Notes: generated by a model from the sequence alone, not told the origin. DNA of 64,000 nucleotides from Pseudoalteromonas arabiensis (GCF_001550155.1 NZ_LRUF01000019.1:62001-126000), one strand, 5' to 3'; shown: positions 17,633 through 29,591, counted from the first letter of the stretch. Made by a program: numbers and translations.

Positions 17633-19132
17633 CTAAATCAAGCTTTTACGCTGATTAGACGGCGGTATTGCTAGAGACTCTCGGTATTTTGCAATTGTAC
17701 GTCTAGCTACTTTAATTCCTTGCTCAGCCAATATATCTGCAATCTTACTATCACTCAATGGCTTCGCTGAGTTTTCTGCGGCAATAAGCTTTTTGATTAA
17801 AGCGCGTATTGCCGTTGATGAACACTCGCCACCATTTTCTGTGCTGACGTGGCTTGAGAAGAAATATTTCAACTCAAAAATACCCCTTGGGGTATGCATA
17901 TATTTTTGCGTTGTAACCCGTGAAATCGTCGATTCATGCATTTCGACCATTTCAGCGACATCATTTAGCACCATCGGTTTCATCGCCTCAGGGCCGTGTT
18001 CAAAGAAAGCCTGTTGTTGTTGAACAATACAGTTCGTTACTTTTAATAAAGTATCATTCCGGCTCTCTAAGCTTTTAATAAACCACTTAGCTTCTTGCAG
18101 ATGAGAGCGAATAAACTGACTGTCGCTGCTTGATTTTACAGAGCGTGACATAGCCGCATATTGGCTATTCACTCTGATCTTTGGCATACAGTCAGGGTTA
18201 AGCTCAACGACCCAACGACCTTTTACTTTTTTTACTGATACGTCGGGTATGACGTATTCAGACTCTTCACGTACGATGCTATCCGCGGGCTTAGGGTTCA
18301 AGCTATGGATAAGCGTCATGACTTCTTTTAGCTCGTTTTCTTTAAGCTTAGTCTTTTTCATCAAAGTACGATAGTCGCGACTTGCTAATAATTCGATGTG
18401 CTCAGATAAAACCATTTTAGTTTCAGCCAAATAAGGTGTATCTGCATCGAATTGACGAAGTTGAATACATAGGCACTCTTGTAAACTGCGAGCACCAATG
18501 CCGACAGGATCAAATAGCTGTATTCTTTTTAGGACCGCTTCGACTTCATCAAGTTCTATTTCTTCTTCTTCATCATCGTTTTGATTAAAGCTTTCAACAA
18601 TATCCTCACAACTGACGGTTAAAATACCTGAGTCATCAATAGCTTCGACTATAGCAACAGCAATTGCTTCATCAGTTGGACTAAATGGGGTCAACTGTAG
18701 TTGCCACATCAGATATTCGTGGAGAGTTTCGGTTGACGCACCTTGATAAATAGACTCATCTTCTGGCATTGGCCCTGAAGAGGTTGAAGGAGCTGCACTC
18801 ATGTACTCATCCCACGTGACGTCCATTGCTAGGTCGTCACTAACGGTATCTTTATTGAGTGCATCACTGCTTTCTTGCTCGTACTCACTTGGTGCTTCTT
18901 CTGCCGTAGCAGTGACTTGTGAATCATCAGAGTCAGATTTTTGTTCGTTTTTACCGATTGCGTCTTCACTGTAATCCGCTTCTTCCACTTCAAGTAGAGG
19001 ATTACTATCAAGCGCTTCTTGTATTTCTTGCTGGAGATCCAATGTACTAAGTTGCAATAAGCGAATGGCTTGTTGCAGTTGTGGAGTCATTGTAAGTTGC
19101 TGGCCCATGCGCAGCTGTAATGATTGCCTCAT
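17633..19132 (-). CDS. rpoN: RNA polymerase sigma-54 factor
   Basis: Sigma54, 499 residues. N-terminal Gln/Leu-rich activator-interaction region ([38 protein letters not shown]), an acidic spacer about 52-125, core-binding domain, HTH and the terminal RpoN box, here [11 protein letters not shown]. It would read the -24/-12 promoter seen upstream of pspA in this window. About 109 bp separates it from lptB, room for a separate promoter. Confidence 0.97.
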   Translation of the reverse strand: MRQSLQLRMGQQLTMTPQLQQAIRLLQLSTLDLQQEIQEALDSNPLLEVEEADYSEDAIGKNEQKSDSDDSQVTATAEEAPSEYEQESSDALNKDTVSDDLAMDVTWDEYMSAAPSTSSGPMPEDESIYQGASTETLHEYLMWQLQLTPFSPTDEAIAVAIVEAIDDSGILTVSCEDIVESFNQNDDEEEEIELDEVEAVLKRIQLFDPVGIGARSLQECLCIQLRQFDADTPYLAETKMVLSEHIELLASRDYRTLMKKTKLKENELKEVMTLIHSLNPKPADSIVREESEYVIPDVSVKKVKGRWVVELNPDCMPKIRVNSQYAAMSRSVKSSSDSQFIRSHLQEAKWFIKSLESRNDTLLKVTNCIVQQQQAFFEHGPEAMKPMVLNDVAEMVEMHESTISRVTTQKYMHTPRGIFELKYFFSSHVSTENGGECSSTAIRALIKKLIAAENSAKPLSDSKIADILAEQGIKVARRTIAKYRESLAIPPSNQRKSLI

Positions 19133-19241
19133 GTATCCCTAACAATCCTTTTTAAATCATTTATTGATACTACTTTGAGTCAATATCAATATGTTGTCAT
19201 TATTGTAAGTCTAGCAGATGCTCTAGTCGGTGGTGTATTGG

Positions 19242-19967
19242 TTACAACCTGAATTGCTCGCCTAGATAAACATCGCGTACGGTTTGGTCTGCTAATACGT
19301 GTTCAGGCGTGCCTGATGCAATTAGCTCCCCATGAGAAACAATGTAGGCTTTTTCACAAACATCAAGGGTTTCTCGAACATTATGGTCAGTTATTAGTAC
19401 ACCGATACCACGGTTTTTCAAATGCTCTATAATTTTCTTTATATCTAACACTGAAATTGGATCAACACCAGCAAAAGGCTCATCTAGCAGAATAAATTTT
19501 GGATCTGCGGCTAATGCTCGCGCGATTTCAACACGGCGACGCTCGCCTCCTGATAGCGCCATACCTTGGCTATCTCGAATGTGCTGAATACTAAATTCAT
19601 CAAGCAGGTTATTGAGTGTTTCTTCTCGTTGCTGTTTTTTAAGATCTTTACGTGTTTCAAGAATCGCCATCAGGTTTTGGTAGACCGTCAACTTTCTAAA
19701 AATGGATGATTCTTGGGGTAAATAGCCAATACCTAATCGAGCGCGATTGTGCATGGGTAATAAAGTGATGTCGTTGTCATCAATACTAATTTTACCTTTG
19801 TCGCTTGGCACTAGCCCTACAATCATGTAGAAGGTGGTGGTTTTACCTGCACCGTTAGGGCCTAGTAAGCCAACAATACTGCCAGCTTCGACTTCTAGTC
19901 CCACATTTTTGACAACTTGGCGACCCTTATAGCTCTTTGCTAACAGCTCTGCTTTCAATGTACTCAT
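19242..19967 (-). CDS. lptB: LPS export ABC transporter ATPase LptB
   Basis: Cytoplasmic ATPase driving extraction of lipopolysaccharide from the inner membrane with LptFG and LptC. Walker A GPNGAGKT (36-43), Q-loop [12 protein letters not shown], signature [15 protein letters not shown], Walker [14 protein letters not shown] and switch His in [10 protein letters not shown] are all present. 241 residues is exactly the E. coli length. The start overlaps lptA by 4 bp. Confidence 0.97.
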   Translation of the reverse strand: MSTLKAELLAKSYKGRQVVKNVGLEVEAGSIVGLLGPNGAGKTTTFYMIVGLVPSDKGKISIDDNDITLLPMHNRARLGIGYLPQESSIFRKLTVYQNLMAILETRKDLKKQQREETLNNLLDEFSIQHIRDSQGMALSGGERRRVEIARALAADPKFILLDEPFAGVDPISVLDIKKIIEHLKNRGIGVLITDHNVRETLDVCEKAYIVSHGELIASGTPEHVLADQTVRDVYLGEQFRL

Positions 19968-20485
19968 GGCTGGCCTTTATCATCTTTTTTATTATCAACA
20001 GGCACTAAGATTGTATGCACACGATCCGTTGAATTTTCGTCTTTTTCAGCACTAATGAGTTGTTGTTCCATGTCATAAGTTATACTTTTTGCACTGACTT
20101 TTTGCCCTGCTTGTGTCACTTGTGCATCGCCAACTAAAGTGAGTAAACGCTTTGCTACATCGTAACGTACTTCGTCTGCACTGGCGCTCATAACCGTGCC
20201 ATCTTCTTGTTTTTCTTCAAAGTAGGCTGGCTTACCTGTGGCAATGATAAGTGAAACAGTACCATCAACCTCACCAGCATGTGCTTCTAGGCGATCTGCG
20301 GTAATACGACGATTACCATGGGTTATTTCTACATTTTCTTCAAAAATCCCGACTCCATTTTTTAACTGACCTACTTGGCGATCTGAGCTAATGCTGATAG
20401 GAGTACCCGCTTGGTCTGCAGCAGCGCTTGAAAACGCAATCAATAAGCTTGGGATTAGAAGTAATTTTTTAAGTTTATTGGTCAT
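19964..20485 (-). CDS. lptA: LPS transport periplasmic protein LptA
   Basis: Periplasmic bridge protein that carries LPS from LptC to LptD. Signal peptide about 1-23 ([16 protein letters not shown]), then OstA-like beta-jellyroll segments: [32 protein letters not shown] and [21 protein letters not shown]. 173 residues (E. coli 185). It overlaps lptC by 11 bp and lptB by 4 bp, so the trio is tightly coupled. Confidence 0.95.
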   Translation of the reverse strand: MTNKLKKLLLIPSLLIAFSSAAADQAGTPISISSDRQVGQLKNGVGIFEENVEITHGNRRITADRLEAHAGEVDGTVSLIIATGKPAYFEEKQEDGTVMSASADEVRYDVAKRLLTLVGDAQVTQAGQKVSAKSITYDMEQQLISAEKDENSTDRVHTILVPVDNKKDDKGQP

Positions 20486-21029
20486 AGTATATGGTTCGTG
20501 TATGGTTAGTTAACTCGACGATTTCGGCTTTTAAATCAGCTTTTAAACCTTTACCGGTAATCTTTAAGTTTGGGCCTGTTAATGTAACAGGTTGTTTTGA
20601 GTACATGGTCATTTTTTCAATATCGACATTGATATTTTCTGCGTTGATATCTTCAATCATGCCATTATGAGTTAGATTTTTTGCAACAACGTCACCTTCA
20701 AAAATAAGTTGATCGTTTTCGTACAAGGTAGCCTCTTTTGCTTTCACCTGCCAAACCTGTTGATCCCCATAAATGGTAAAAATAGGCTGTTCAAAAAAAG
20801 TAAACCCTAATTGCTGGTATAGCTCCATTTTAGCCGCAGCGACTTTATGGCTGATGTTACCTTGCTCATCATACGCCGTTTGCTTTAGCGCAATGGCGGT
20901 GTAATCCGGTGTTGCGATTATCTCGTCTTCACTGTTTATTGCGCCTGTTGGTTGGCTAAAGTACGGATACCATAACCAGATCATGCAACAAACAAAAACA
21001 ATACTCAGTAAAATACGGGCTATATTCAT
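20475..21029 (-). CDS. lptC: LPS export protein LptC
   Basis: Bitopic inner-membrane protein that receives LPS from LptBFG. One N-terminal transmembrane helix (ILLSIVFVCCMIWLWYP) and a periplasmic LptC jellyroll, with FFEQPIFTIYGDQQVWQVKAKEA and LTGPNLKITGKGLKAD. 184 residues, like E. coli (191). It overlaps kdsC by 4 bp upstream and lptA downstream. Confidence 0.94.
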   Translation of the reverse strand: MNIARILLSIVFVCCMIWLWYPYFSQPTGAINSEDEIIATPDYTAIALKQTAYDEQGNISHKVAAAKMELYQQLGFTFFEQPIFTIYGDQQVWQVKAKEATLYENDQLIFEGDVVAKNLTHNGMIEDINAENINVDIEKMTMYSKQPVTLTGPNLKITGKGLKADLKAEIVELTNHTRTIYYDQ

Positions 21030-21577
21030 GCGCTGGTTCCATCAGTTGTTAACGCTTTCGCGTTTTCCAGCATTAATAAATCTGTAAGCTCTCGCACAGC
21101 GCCAAACCCTCCGGGTAACATGGTGGTGTAATGAGCGAGTCTTTTTATAAGTGGGTGAGCATCGTTTACAGCAACCGCAAAGCCTACTTTTTCCATGACA
21201 GGTAAATCAGGGCCATCATCACCGATATAGGCTATTTGCTCATCGCTCAAAGTCAGTTTGTCTTTTAATTCTTGATACGCAATAAGCTTGTTTTCTTGAC
21301 CTTGATAAATGTGTTGTACTGTTAGGCTAGTCATGCGTTGCTGAACTATTTGTGAATGTCGCCCTGTAATAACCGCAACCTCAAAGCCACTATTTATTAA
21401 TGCTTTAATACCAAAGCCATCTTTGGTATTGAACGCTTTGAGTTCTTCACCGTTATTTCCTAAGTAAATACGGCCATCAGAGAAAACGCCATCAATATCG
21501 CAAATGAGTAGTTTTATTTTCTGAGCACGTTGGCTTACATCGGTGCTTAATGGCTGATAAAGCTCGGCAAACGTCAT
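21026..21577 (-). CDS. kdsC: 3-deoxy-D-manno-octulosonate 8-phosphate phosphatase KdsC
   Basis: HAD-superfamily phosphatase that dephosphorylates Kdo-8-P in Kdo synthesis. Motif I DIDGVFSDGRIYLG, motif II ITGRHSQIV, and motif IV YIGDDGPDLPVM are present, with the family loop LPGGFGAVRELTDLLM near the C-terminus. 183 residues. It begins 2 bp after kdsD and overlaps lptC. Confidence 0.96.
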   Translation of the reverse strand: MTFAELYQPLSTDVSQRAQKIKLLICDIDGVFSDGRIYLGNNGEELKAFNTKDGFGIKALINSGFEVAVITGRHSQIVQQRMTSLTVQHIYQGQENKLIAYQELKDKLTLSDEQIAYIGDDGPDLPVMEKVGFAVAVNDAHPLIKRLAHYTTMLPGGFGAVRELTDLLMLENAKALTTDGTSA

Positions 21578-21579
21578 CT

Positions 21580-22551
21580 TTAAAGTACCCCTGCTTTTAA
21601 AAGGTCTTGCATATTAAGTGCGCCAATCGGTGTATTACTTTCATCGATTATTATTAAACCGTTAATGCGTTTTCGTTCCATAATATTCAATGCTTCCGCA
21701 GCGAGCATATCAGCATGTGCGGTGGTGCATGAGCGCGTCATTACTTGGCTAATCGATGTGTTATGAATATCGACACGTTGCTCTAAAATACGGCGTAAAT
21801 CACCGTCAGTAAACAGACCTGCAAGCTTTTTGTTTTCATCGACAATAGCTGTCATACCGAGGCCTTTGGCTGACATTTCTATTAGTGCATCTTTAACACT
21901 TTGGGATTCGGTAACGATAGGTGTGGCACTGCCAGTATGCATGACGTCTTCAAGGCTCAGTAATAAGCGCTTACCTAGGCTCCCCCCAGGGTGAGATAAA
22001 GCAAAATCATCGGCAGTAAAACCGCGCGCTTCAAGTAGGGCAACGGCTATCGCATCGCCCATAACTAATGTCGCAGTGGTGCTGGCAGTCGGGGCGAGGC
22101 CCAATGGACACGCTTCTTGGCTAACTTTGATGCACACATGGACATCCGATAGCTTCCCCATAGTTGAGTTAGGGTTACCTGTTAGAGATATCATTTTTGC
22201 GCCAATACGCTTAATAACAGGAATAATACCAAGCACTTCACTGGTTTCACCTGAATTTGAAATGCACATCACAACATCTTCACGTGTGATCATACCTAAA
22301 TCACCATGACTCGCTTCACCTGGGTGAACAAAAAATGCAGGGGTGCCTGTACTTGCTAATGTAGCGGCTATTTTGTTGCCGATATGGCCTGATTTACCCA
22401 TACCTATGACAATAATACGACCTGTGCAATGAAACATTAATTGGCAAGCATGTTCGAAATCAGCATTGATATACTGTTCAATTTCTCTTAATGCTTGCGC
22501 TTCAACTTCAAGAACTCGCTTACCTTGCGCAATAAAGCTTTGCTGCGTCAT
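21580..22551 (-). CDS. kdsD: D-arabinose 5-phosphate isomerase KdsD
   Basis: Interconverts ribulose 5-phosphate and arabinose 5-phosphate, the first committed step of Kdo synthesis. SIS domain about 35-180 (IVIGMGKSGHIGNKIAATLASTGTPAFFVHPGEASHGDLG, here quoted only as landmark order: GMGKSGHIG, HPGEASHGDLGM, SNSGETSE), then two CBS domains from about 205. 323 residues is the usual length. It is located between yrbG and kdsC as in E. coli. Confidence 0.96.
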   Translation of the reverse strand: MTQQSFIAQGKRVLEVEAQALREIEQYINADFEHACQLMFHCTGRIIVIGMGKSGHIGNKIAATLASTGTPAFFVHPGEASHGDLGMITREDVVMCISNSGETSEVLGIIPVIKRIGAKMISLTGNPNSTMGKLSDVHVCIKVSQEACPLGLAPTASTTATLVMGDAIAVALLEARGFTADDFALSHPGGSLGKRLLLSLEDVMHTGSATPIVTESQSVKDALIEMSAKGLGMTAIVDENKKLAGLFTDGDLRRILEQRVDIHNTSISQVMTRSCTTAHADMLAAEALNIMERKRINGLIIIDESNTPIGALNMQDLLKAGVL

Positions 22552-22554
22552 TTG

Positions 22555-23526
22555 TTATCCTATTTGACTGAAAATATAGCCTTGGTATGCAATAAATGCG
22601 ACTAACAATAAACCACCTTCAATTCTATTGATACGACGAGCACCTCTTAAGTTCAATGACATAGCGATTAAAGCAATGGTTGCGCCAATCATAATCAAAG
22701 CATCTCGGTTAGCCGCTGAAGGGTCGATGATTGATGGGTTGATAATCCCTGCAAGAGGCAGTACCGCCAATAGGTTGAATAAGTTTGAGCCAACAATATT
22801 ACCTAAGGCTAAATCATCTTCATTTTTTAGTACGCCGGCTATACAGGCTGCTAGTTCAGGTAAACTGGTGCCAATAGCAATGATGGTTAACCCAATCACC
22901 AAGTCGCTTAAGCCAAAGTATTTTGCAATATCTACTGCCGAGCCAACCAGAAAGTGTGAACTGATAGGAAGAAGGATCATACCTATGATAAGCCAAAATA
23001 AAGCTGAACCTGTAGAAACATTATCAGGGATGTCTTCACACGCTTCAGAAACGAAAGGGTCATCCGCTTGGTTTTTATCCCTTAAAGAAATAATAACTAA
23101 GCCTGCAATAAAAACAATAAAGCCAATAAGGAGCGCAACACCCTCAGCAAATGAGAAGAAGTTATCAGAGAATATGTACCAAGAAGCCACCGACACTAAT
23201 AGTACTAGTGGCATCTCACGTTTGAGTGTTGTTGAAGAAACAGATAAAGGCCTTAACAGTGCTGTAATACCTAATACTAGTAAGATATTAGTAATATTAG
23301 AGCCAACAGCATTCCCTACCGCGGTATCTGTTTTGCCTGCAAGGGCTGCTGATGCTGACACCATCATTTCCGGTGCCGATGAACCCATGGCAACAACCGT
23401 AAGGCCAATGATTAGGGTTGGGATCCCCATGTTTTTTGCCAGTGCCGCTGCCCCGTAAACAAAACGGTCTGCACTCCATACAAGTGCGGCAAAACCGATA
23501 ATTAAAATGACAAAAGAAGTCACCAT
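22555..23526 (-). CDS. yrbG: Calcium/sodium antiporter YrbG
   Basis: CaCA-family cation exchanger with about ten transmembrane helices. Both signature alpha repeats are visible: VVAMGSSAPEMMVSASAAL with AVGNAVGSNITNILLVLG, and AIGTSLPELAACIAGVL with ALGNIVGSNLFNLLAVL. 323 residues, close to E. coli YrbG (325). First gene of the minus-strand Kdo/Lpt/rpoN run; it shares a 246-bp divergent promoter region with mlaF. Confidence 0.94.
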   Translation of the reverse strand: MVTSFVILIIGFAALVWSADRFVYGAAALAKNMGIPTLIIGLTVVAMGSSAPEMMVSASAALAGKTDTAVGNAVGSNITNILLVLGITALLRPLSVSSTTLKREMPLVLLVSVASWYIFSDNFFSFAEGVALLIGFIVFIAGLVIISLRDKNQADDPFVSEACEDIPDNVSTGSALFWLIIGMILLPISSHFLVGSAVDIAKYFGLSDLVIGLTIIAIGTSLPELAACIAGVLKNEDDLALGNIVGSNLFNLLAVLPLAGIINPSIIDPSAANRDALIMIGATIALIAMSLNLRGARRINRIEGGLLLVAFIAYQGYIFSQIG

Positions 23527-23772
23527 TTTTATACGCCAATATTACTTAAACAGATGACTGCAAATAGTAACAAAAGCAAACCTGAAAGTATAAGTAAAAG
23601 AATAGACTGAATGTTTTAAATGGGTGTTTTTTGGAAACTAAATTTAAGCGTGTATTAAGTTCGACATTTCTAGCATAGATTATTTTGATAGAAAATATTA
23701 CAAAATTTTACGATTTGTTTTTTCCATCTTGACTAAAAAACCCTTAAAATGGCAAAACTAGTGAAAAAAGTT
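23527..23772. promoter_or_regulatory. Divergent promoter region between yrbG and mlaF
   Basis: This AT-rich stretch separates the two operons. I can see several AT-rich -10-like hexamers (for example TAGATTATTTTGA near 23680) but no recognisable operator or hairpin, so promoter positions are not assigned. Confidence 0.35.
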
Positions 23773-24591
23773 ATGGAGAGCGACTTGTCGCAATCAATAG
23801 TAGAAATCAAGGATGTAACCTTTTCACGGGGCGATAGAATCATATATAAAAATATGACTTTTAACATTCCGAAAGGCAAAATTACCGCTATTATGGGACC
23901 AAGCGGCATTGGTAAAACCACCATGTTACGCTTAATTGGTGGCCAACTTAAGCCTGACGCGGGTGACATTTTATTCGAAGGGCAGAGTATCCCTAATATG
24001 TCACGCAAGGCACTTTATGCTGCCCGTACAAAAATGAGCATGTTATTTCAAAGTGGCGCTTTGTTCACTGATATGACTGTATTTGATAACATTGCTTTTC
24101 CCTTACGTGAACACACGCAACTCAGTGAAGACTTAATTCGTCTTGTCGTGTTAATGAAACTACAAGCCGTTGGTTTACGTGGTGCACAAGATTTGATGCC
24201 ATCTGAGTTATCGGGTGGTATGGCAAGGCGTGCTGCACTAGCGCGCTCTATTGCACTTGATCCTGAACTCATTATGTATGATGAGCCTTTTGCTGGCCAA
24301 GATCCTATTTCGATGGGGGTGTTAGTGAAACTCATAAAATCACTTAATCAGGTGCTCGGTTTATCCTCTTTAATTGTGACACATGATGTCACTGAAGTTT
24401 TAAGCATTGCAGACCATGTTATTATAATTGCTGAACAAGGGGTGATAGGCGAAGGCTCCCCTGAGCAAATGCAGAACCACGAGTCTGAATTAGTACAACA
24501 ATTCTTAAAAGGTTTGTCTGATGGCCCCGTGCCTTTTCATTACCCAGCTCCTGAATACAGTGAAGAGTTATTAGGAGTGCGCAATGTTTGA
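23773..24591 (+). CDS. mlaF: Phospholipid ABC transporter ATPase MlaF
   Basis: ATPase of the Mla system, which returns mislocalised phospholipids from the outer membrane and maintains lipid asymmetry. Walker A GPSGIGKT (about 42-49), Q-loop [15 protein letters not shown], signature [17 protein letters not shown], Walker [14 protein letters not shown]. The C-terminal [13 protein letters not shown] tail is the MlaB-contacting extension. The frame is open from 23749, but the ATG at 23773 aligns with E. coli MlaF. The end overlaps mlaE by 8 bp. Confidence 0.96.
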   Translation: MESDLSQSIVEIKDVTFSRGDRIIYKNMTFNIPKGKITAIMGPSGIGKTTMLRLIGGQLKPDAGDILFEGQSIPNMSRKALYAARTKMSMLFQSGALFTDMTVFDNIAFPLREHTQLSEDLIRLVVLMKLQAVGLRGAQDLMPSELSGGMARRAALARSIALDPELIMYDEPFAGQDPISMGVLVKLIKSLNQVLGLSSLIVTHDVTEVLSIADHVIIIAEQGVIGEGSPEQMQNHESELVQQFLKGLSDGPVPFHYPAPEYSEELLGVRNV

Positions 24592-25363
24592 TCTTTTGCA
24601 AAAGCTAGGACATAAAACCTTAGGGCGTTTTGCGGCACTGGGTCGTTCTACACAAATGTTATTTGGCGCCTTAGTCAATAAGCCTAACTTTAAAAAGGGC
24701 ACGCCTTTACTTATACGTCAGTTGTATATGGTGGGGTCGCAATCGCTGCTTATTATTATGGTGTCAGGCTTATTTATAGGCATGGTACTTGCGCTCCAAG
24801 GCTACACTGTATTAGTTGGTTATGGTGCTGAGGACAGTTTAGGTCCATTGGTTGCACTTAGCCTATTGCGTGAGCTTGGGCCTGTGGTTACAGCACTGCT
24901 TTTTGCTGGTCGAGCGGGAAGTGCTTTAACGGCGGAAATCGGTCTAATGAAAGCAACAGAGCAACTATCGAGTCTAGAGATGATGGCAATTGATCCGCTC
25001 AAGCGAATTATTGCACCTCGATTCTGGGCTGGCTTCATTAGTATGCCCATATTGGCACTTATTTTTTCTGCGGTAGCTATTATAGGCGCTCATTTAGTGG
25101 GTGTTGATTGGCTTGGTGTTGACTCGGGTAGCTTCTGGTCAATCATGCAATCGCAGGTGTCGTTTCAACAAGATATCGTAAACGGCATGATTAAAAGTTT
25201 TGTTTTTGCCATGATCGTGACTTGGATTGCTCTGTATAAAGGGTATGACTGCATCCCAACCTCAGAAGGGATAAGCAAAGCCACAACAGAAACCGTTGTG
25301 CACTCGTCACTGGCAGTATTAGGTTTTGACTTTATTTTAACAGCGGTAATGTTTACCAGCTAA
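24584..25363 (+). CDS. mlaE: Phospholipid ABC transporter permease MlaE
   Basis: Inner-membrane permease, 259 residues with an N-terminal interfacial helix and about five transmembrane helices. Family marks are [26 protein letters not shown] (quoted here as [12 protein letters not shown] and [13 protein letters not shown]), [13 protein letters not shown] and the [20 protein letters not shown] segment. It works with MlaF, MlaB and MlaD. Confidence 0.96.
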   Translation: MFDLLQKLGHKTLGRFAALGRSTQMLFGALVNKPNFKKGTPLLIRQLYMVGSQSLLIIMVSGLFIGMVLALQGYTVLVGYGAEDSLGPLVALSLLRELGPVVTALLFAGRAGSALTAEIGLMKATEQLSSLEMMAIDPLKRIIAPRFWAGFISMPILALIFSAVAIIGAHLVGVDWLGVDSGSFWSIMQSQVSFQQDIVNGMIKSFVFAMIVTWIALYKGYDCIPTSEGISKATTETVVHSSLAVLGFDFILTAVMFTS

Positions 25364-25376
25364 TTAGGGTATAAAG

Positions 25377-25925
25377 ATGAATTCACGGAAATTAGAAATT
25401 TTAGTTGGCTTTTTTGTAGCCCTTGGTATTGCCGCATTTGCGCTGTTAGCATTTAAAGTCGCCAATGCGGGGATCAGCGGTAATGGTGAGACCTACCAGC
25501 TTAATGCCAAGTTTGAAAATATTGGCTCTTTAAAAGCGCGTGCGCCAATTAAAGTGGGGGGGGTTGTTGTGGGGCGTGTCGAGTCTATCTCCATTCATCC
25601 TAAAGAGTTTGTTCCTGTGGTTAACATGGCTATTGATGCGAACTATTTATGTAAGTTTTCGGACACGACATCAATCTCTATTTTAACGTCAGGTATTTTG
25701 GGTGAGCAATATTTAGGTATCAATCCTGTTATTGCGCCACAGTCAGCTGAGCAACGTTGCATGGGAAGTGAAGTCACTGCCGATGAGCAAGATGCAGGCT
25801 TAGATGAACTATTTGGTGTCGAGAGTAAAGCATTAGCTGATGGTGATTATATTACTGATACTAAATCAGCATTAGTACTTGAAGAACTAATCGGTCAGTT
25901 CTTATTCAACCAGGGTGGTGAGTAA
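25377..25925 (+). CDS. mlaD: Phospholipid ABC transporter substrate-binding protein MlaD
   Basis: MCE-domain protein anchored by one N-terminal helix (EILVGFFVALGIAAFALLAFKVA) that forms a hexameric lipid-conducting ring on MlaE. The MCE core reads LNAKFENIGSLKARAPIKVGGVVVGRVESI. 182 residues (E. coli 183), with the pore loop region ILTSGILGEQYLGI. A run of seven G residues lies in the VGGVVVG codons near 25556. Confidence 0.95.
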   Translation: MNSRKLEILVGFFVALGIAAFALLAFKVANAGISGNGETYQLNAKFENIGSLKARAPIKVGGVVVGRVESISIHPKEFVPVVNMAIDANYLCKFSDTTSISILTSGILGEQYLGINPVIAPQSAEQRCMGSEVTADEQDAGLDELFGVESKALADGDYITDTKSALVLEELIGQFLFNQGGE

Positions 25926-25927
25926 TT

Positions 25928-26605
25928 ATGTTTAAGAAATTTTTGTTATGTTTAAGTGCTGTATGTGCACTAAGTGCCAACGCGGCTGAACCAACCGTCG
26001 ATTTAAAAGATCCATATAAAATGGTGCGTGAAGTGTCTGACAATACATTCGCACGCATTACTAAAGATCAGCCATTAATTGCTAAAGACAAAGAGCACTT
26101 GCGTGTTATCGTTGAAGAAGAATTGATGCCATACATTGATTATAAATACGCAGCGCTGCGTGTTTTGGGTAATCATGTTTCAAAAGTAAGAGCAATCGAG
26201 GATAAGGCTGAAAAAGCAAAAGCAATTAAAGAGTTACAGCGCTTTATTGACGTGTTTCAAAAGTATTTAATTGCGACATATGCAGGTGTATTCACACAAT
26301 ATACAAATCAAAGTGTAGAGTTTGGCCCTGCTCAGCCTTTTAAAGGTCAAGACGTTGTTTTAGTTAAGACAAAAATTGTTGAGTCGGGCAAACCTGATAT
26401 CAAAATTGATTTTAAAGTACGTGAAGATCGTGATGGTGATTGGCGCGCTTACGATATGATTGCAGAAGGGATCAGTTTACTGGATGCAAAGCAAAGTGAG
26501 TTCCAAGGTATCTTACGTCAACAAGGTATTGAGCATGTGAGTGACTTACTAGAGCAAAAGAGCCAACTGCCAGTGCAATTTAGAGGTGAAGGTGGGAATG
26601 AGTAA
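25928..26605 (+). CDS. mlaC: Phospholipid-binding periplasmic protein MlaC
   Basis: Soluble shuttle carrying phospholipid between the MlaA-porin complex and MlaD. Signal peptide about 1-19 (LLCLSAVCALSANA), then the Tol-Tol_Ttg2 fold: EELMPYIDYKYAALRVLG, FIDVFQKYLIATYAGVFTQYTNQ, WRAYDMIAEGISLL. 225 residues (E. coli 211). Its end overlaps mlaB by 8 bp. Confidence 0.94.
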   Translation: MFKKFLLCLSAVCALSANAAEPTVDLKDPYKMVREVSDNTFARITKDQPLIAKDKEHLRVIVEEELMPYIDYKYAALRVLGNHVSKVRAIEDKAEKAKAIKELQRFIDVFQKYLIATYAGVFTQYTNQSVEFGPAQPFKGQDVVLVKTKIVESGKPDIKIDFKVREDRDGDWRAYDMIAEGISLLDAKQSEFQGILRQQGIEHVSDLLEQKSQLPVQFRGEGGNE

Positions 26606-26891
26606 AGTATCGATTACTCAACTCGATGATGACCAATTTCGCGTCAGCGGTGAACTGACTCGAAATTCTATCGGTCATGAACGACTTCTGAATATGAAGC
26701 CACAAACTAAGCATAAAACATGGTATTTTGACCTTTCTGAGGTCTCTAGGGTTGACACGGCGGGCTTAGCTTGGTTAATTCATTCTTTCGCAGAATTAAA
26801 GCAGCAAGGTGTGCGCCTTGAGCTGAAAAACAGCCCTGATCAACTGCAGAAATTAATGCAATTAGGTCAGGTCACAAACCTTTTTGAGTGA
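26598..26891 (+). CDS. mlaB: STAS-domain protein MlaB
   Basis: Small cytoplasmic partner needed for MlaF ATPase activity. 97 residues from the ATG at 26598, which has GGTG just upstream; an in-frame GTG at 26586 is less likely. The STAS core is [23 protein letters not shown], with the conserved Asp-Thr-Ala. It overlaps mlaC and the next gene. Confidence 0.9.
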   Translation: MSKVSITQLDDDQFRVSGELTRNSIGHERLLNMKPQTKHKTWYFDLSEVSRVDTAGLAWLIHSFAELKQQGVRLELKNSPDQLQKLMQLGQVTNLFE

Positions 26892-26896
26892 GATTT

Positions 26897-27154
26897 ATGG
26901 AAACAAGCCAAGTCGAAACGTTATTACGCGACGAATTAAAATTAGATGAAGTAATTGTTAAAGCAAACGGTAGTCACTATGAAGTGATTGCTGTTGGTGA
27001 GTGTTTTGATGGTTTATCTCGCGTTAAAAAGCAGCAACTGGTATATGCTCCATTAATGGCGACTATCTCAGACGGTACCATCCACGCAGTGTCAATCAAA
27101 GCATTTACACCAACAGAGTGGAAACGCGAACAAAAATTTATACTTCCACAATAG
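26897..27154 (+). CDS. ibaG: BolA family protein IbaG
   Basis: Acid-stress-associated BolA homologue that binds iron-sulfur clusters with monothiol glutaredoxins. 85 residues: VEVLLRDEL-like N-terminus ([20 protein letters not shown]), [23 protein letters not shown] and [17 protein letters not shown] at 26888 is an alternative start. It lies between mlaB and murA as in E. coli. Confidence 0.93.
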   Translation: METSQVETLLRDELKLDEVIVKANGSHYEVIAVGECFDGLSRVKKQQLVYAPLMATISDGTIHAVSIKAFTPTEWKREQKFILPQ

Positions 27155-28429
<1,275 letters not shown>

Positions 28430-28447
28430 TTAGAAAACGTTAAGTGT

Positions 28448-28480
28448 AAAAAAGGCCTAATACTAAGTTAGGCCTTTTTT
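28448..28480. terminator. Bidirectional terminator between murA and degS
   Basis: AAAAAAGGCCTAA (28448-28460) and TTAGGCCTTTTTT (28468-28480) form a 13-bp stem with a 7-nt loop. A and T runs on both sides allow it to serve both converging genes. Confidence 0.9.
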
Positions 28481-28484
28481 GTGC

Positions 28485-29591
28485 TTATAATTTGGTTTCG
28501 AGTTCAGCAACTGTCACCATGATTTTCAATATTTTACCATCACGGTAGAGCTCAAATTCAATTTCTTTACCAGGTTCCGTGTTCCCAATTTTTTCAAGAA
28601 CTTGCTGTGGGTTAGCGACCGATAAACCGGCGATCTTAATCACAATATCTTGCTCTTTAATACCCGCTTGCCAGGCAGGGCCTAGGGGATCGAGGTTATT
28701 AATACGCATTCCAGTGACGGGGGTGTAGTTGTCACTCACATCTTTACCCGTGCTATCAACAGCTGTACCCGTAAAGCCAAGATAGCCTCTGACAACTCGG
28801 CCGTGTTTAATCAGTTTGTCCATAATATCCTTCGCCAGTGAGTAGGGCACTGCAAAGAAAATACCTTGTATATCTAAATTTTCACGGGTTTTAAATTGTG
28901 CAGAAGTAATACCGACTAAGTCACCCCGAGAATTAACTAATGCGCCACCGGAGTTACCCACGTTTATCGCAGCGTCCATCTGGAGCAAGTTATTGTAAGG
29001 ACTATCTGTAATTTTTTGTTTTCCTGTTGCACTGATAATACCTTGAGTAATTGTTTGCCCTAAATTAAGTGGATTACCAATCGCTAAAACAACATCACCA
29101 ACGCGAGGCTTGAAGTCATCATTAATCGGGATAACAGGTAAATGATCAGAATTGATCTTTAATAAGGCCAAGTCAGTGATTGTATCAAAGCCAATTAACT
29201 GAACATCATAGAAGCGACGACCATCAGTTAAGATAACAATGATTTGATCGGCATTATTAATGACATGGTAGTTCGTTAAAATATACCCGTCTTGCGACAT
29301 GATTACACCAGAGCCAAGCTCTTGAATGGTATTTTGTCGCTTGTAACGAGGTTGATTACTGATGCTCTCTGAAAAAATAGTCACTACCGAAGGCGCTGCA
29401 CGATGGACTGCGTCCGCAAAACTCATATGTTGAGTGGATATTGCATCCGGTAGGCTGACATTCGGAAACAGCGCCGCGCGCATCGTAGGACTGAGCAAAA
29501 CGACTAAAAAGGCAATGCCTAAGCCTGTGAAAAGTGGTGGAAGAATAAATTTTAAAAGTTTAAGCACAGTATTCTTATTATCAGTGAGCAA
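28485..29591 (-). CDS. degS: Inner-membrane serine endoprotease DegS
   Basis: Site-1 protease of the sigmaE envelope-stress cascade that cleaves RseA when its PDZ domain binds unfolded porin tails. One N-terminal membrane helix (FILPPLFTGLGIAFLVVLL), a trypsin-like domain with His109 (NYHVINNA), Asp140 and Ser214 (VGNSGGALVN), and a single PDZ domain about 260-355. 368 residues, as E. coli (355). It lies downstream of degQ with a hairpin between. Confidence 0.94.
   Translation of the reverse strand: MLTDNKNTVLKLLKFILPPLFTGLGIAFLVVLLSPTMRAALFPNVSLPDAISTQHMSFADAVHRAAPSVVTIFSESISNQPRYKRQNTIQELGSGVIMSQDGYILTNYHVINNADQIIVILTDGRRFYDVQLIGFDTITDLALLKINSDHLPVIPINDDFKPRVGDVVLAIGNPLNLGQTITQGIISATGKQKITDSPYNNLLQMDAAINVGNSGGALVNSRGDLVGITSAQFKTRENLDIQGIFFAVPYSLAKDIMDKLIKHGRVVRGYLGFTGTAVDSTGKDVSDNYTPVTGMRINNLDPLGPAWQAGIKEQDIVIKIAGLSVANPQQVLEKIGNTEPGKEIEFELYRDGKILKIMVTVAELETKL

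Noticed and set aside
22628..23458. Plus-strand open frame of 276 codons
   Set aside because: It is the mirror of yrbG, whose alpha-repeat motifs are unmistakable on the minus strand.
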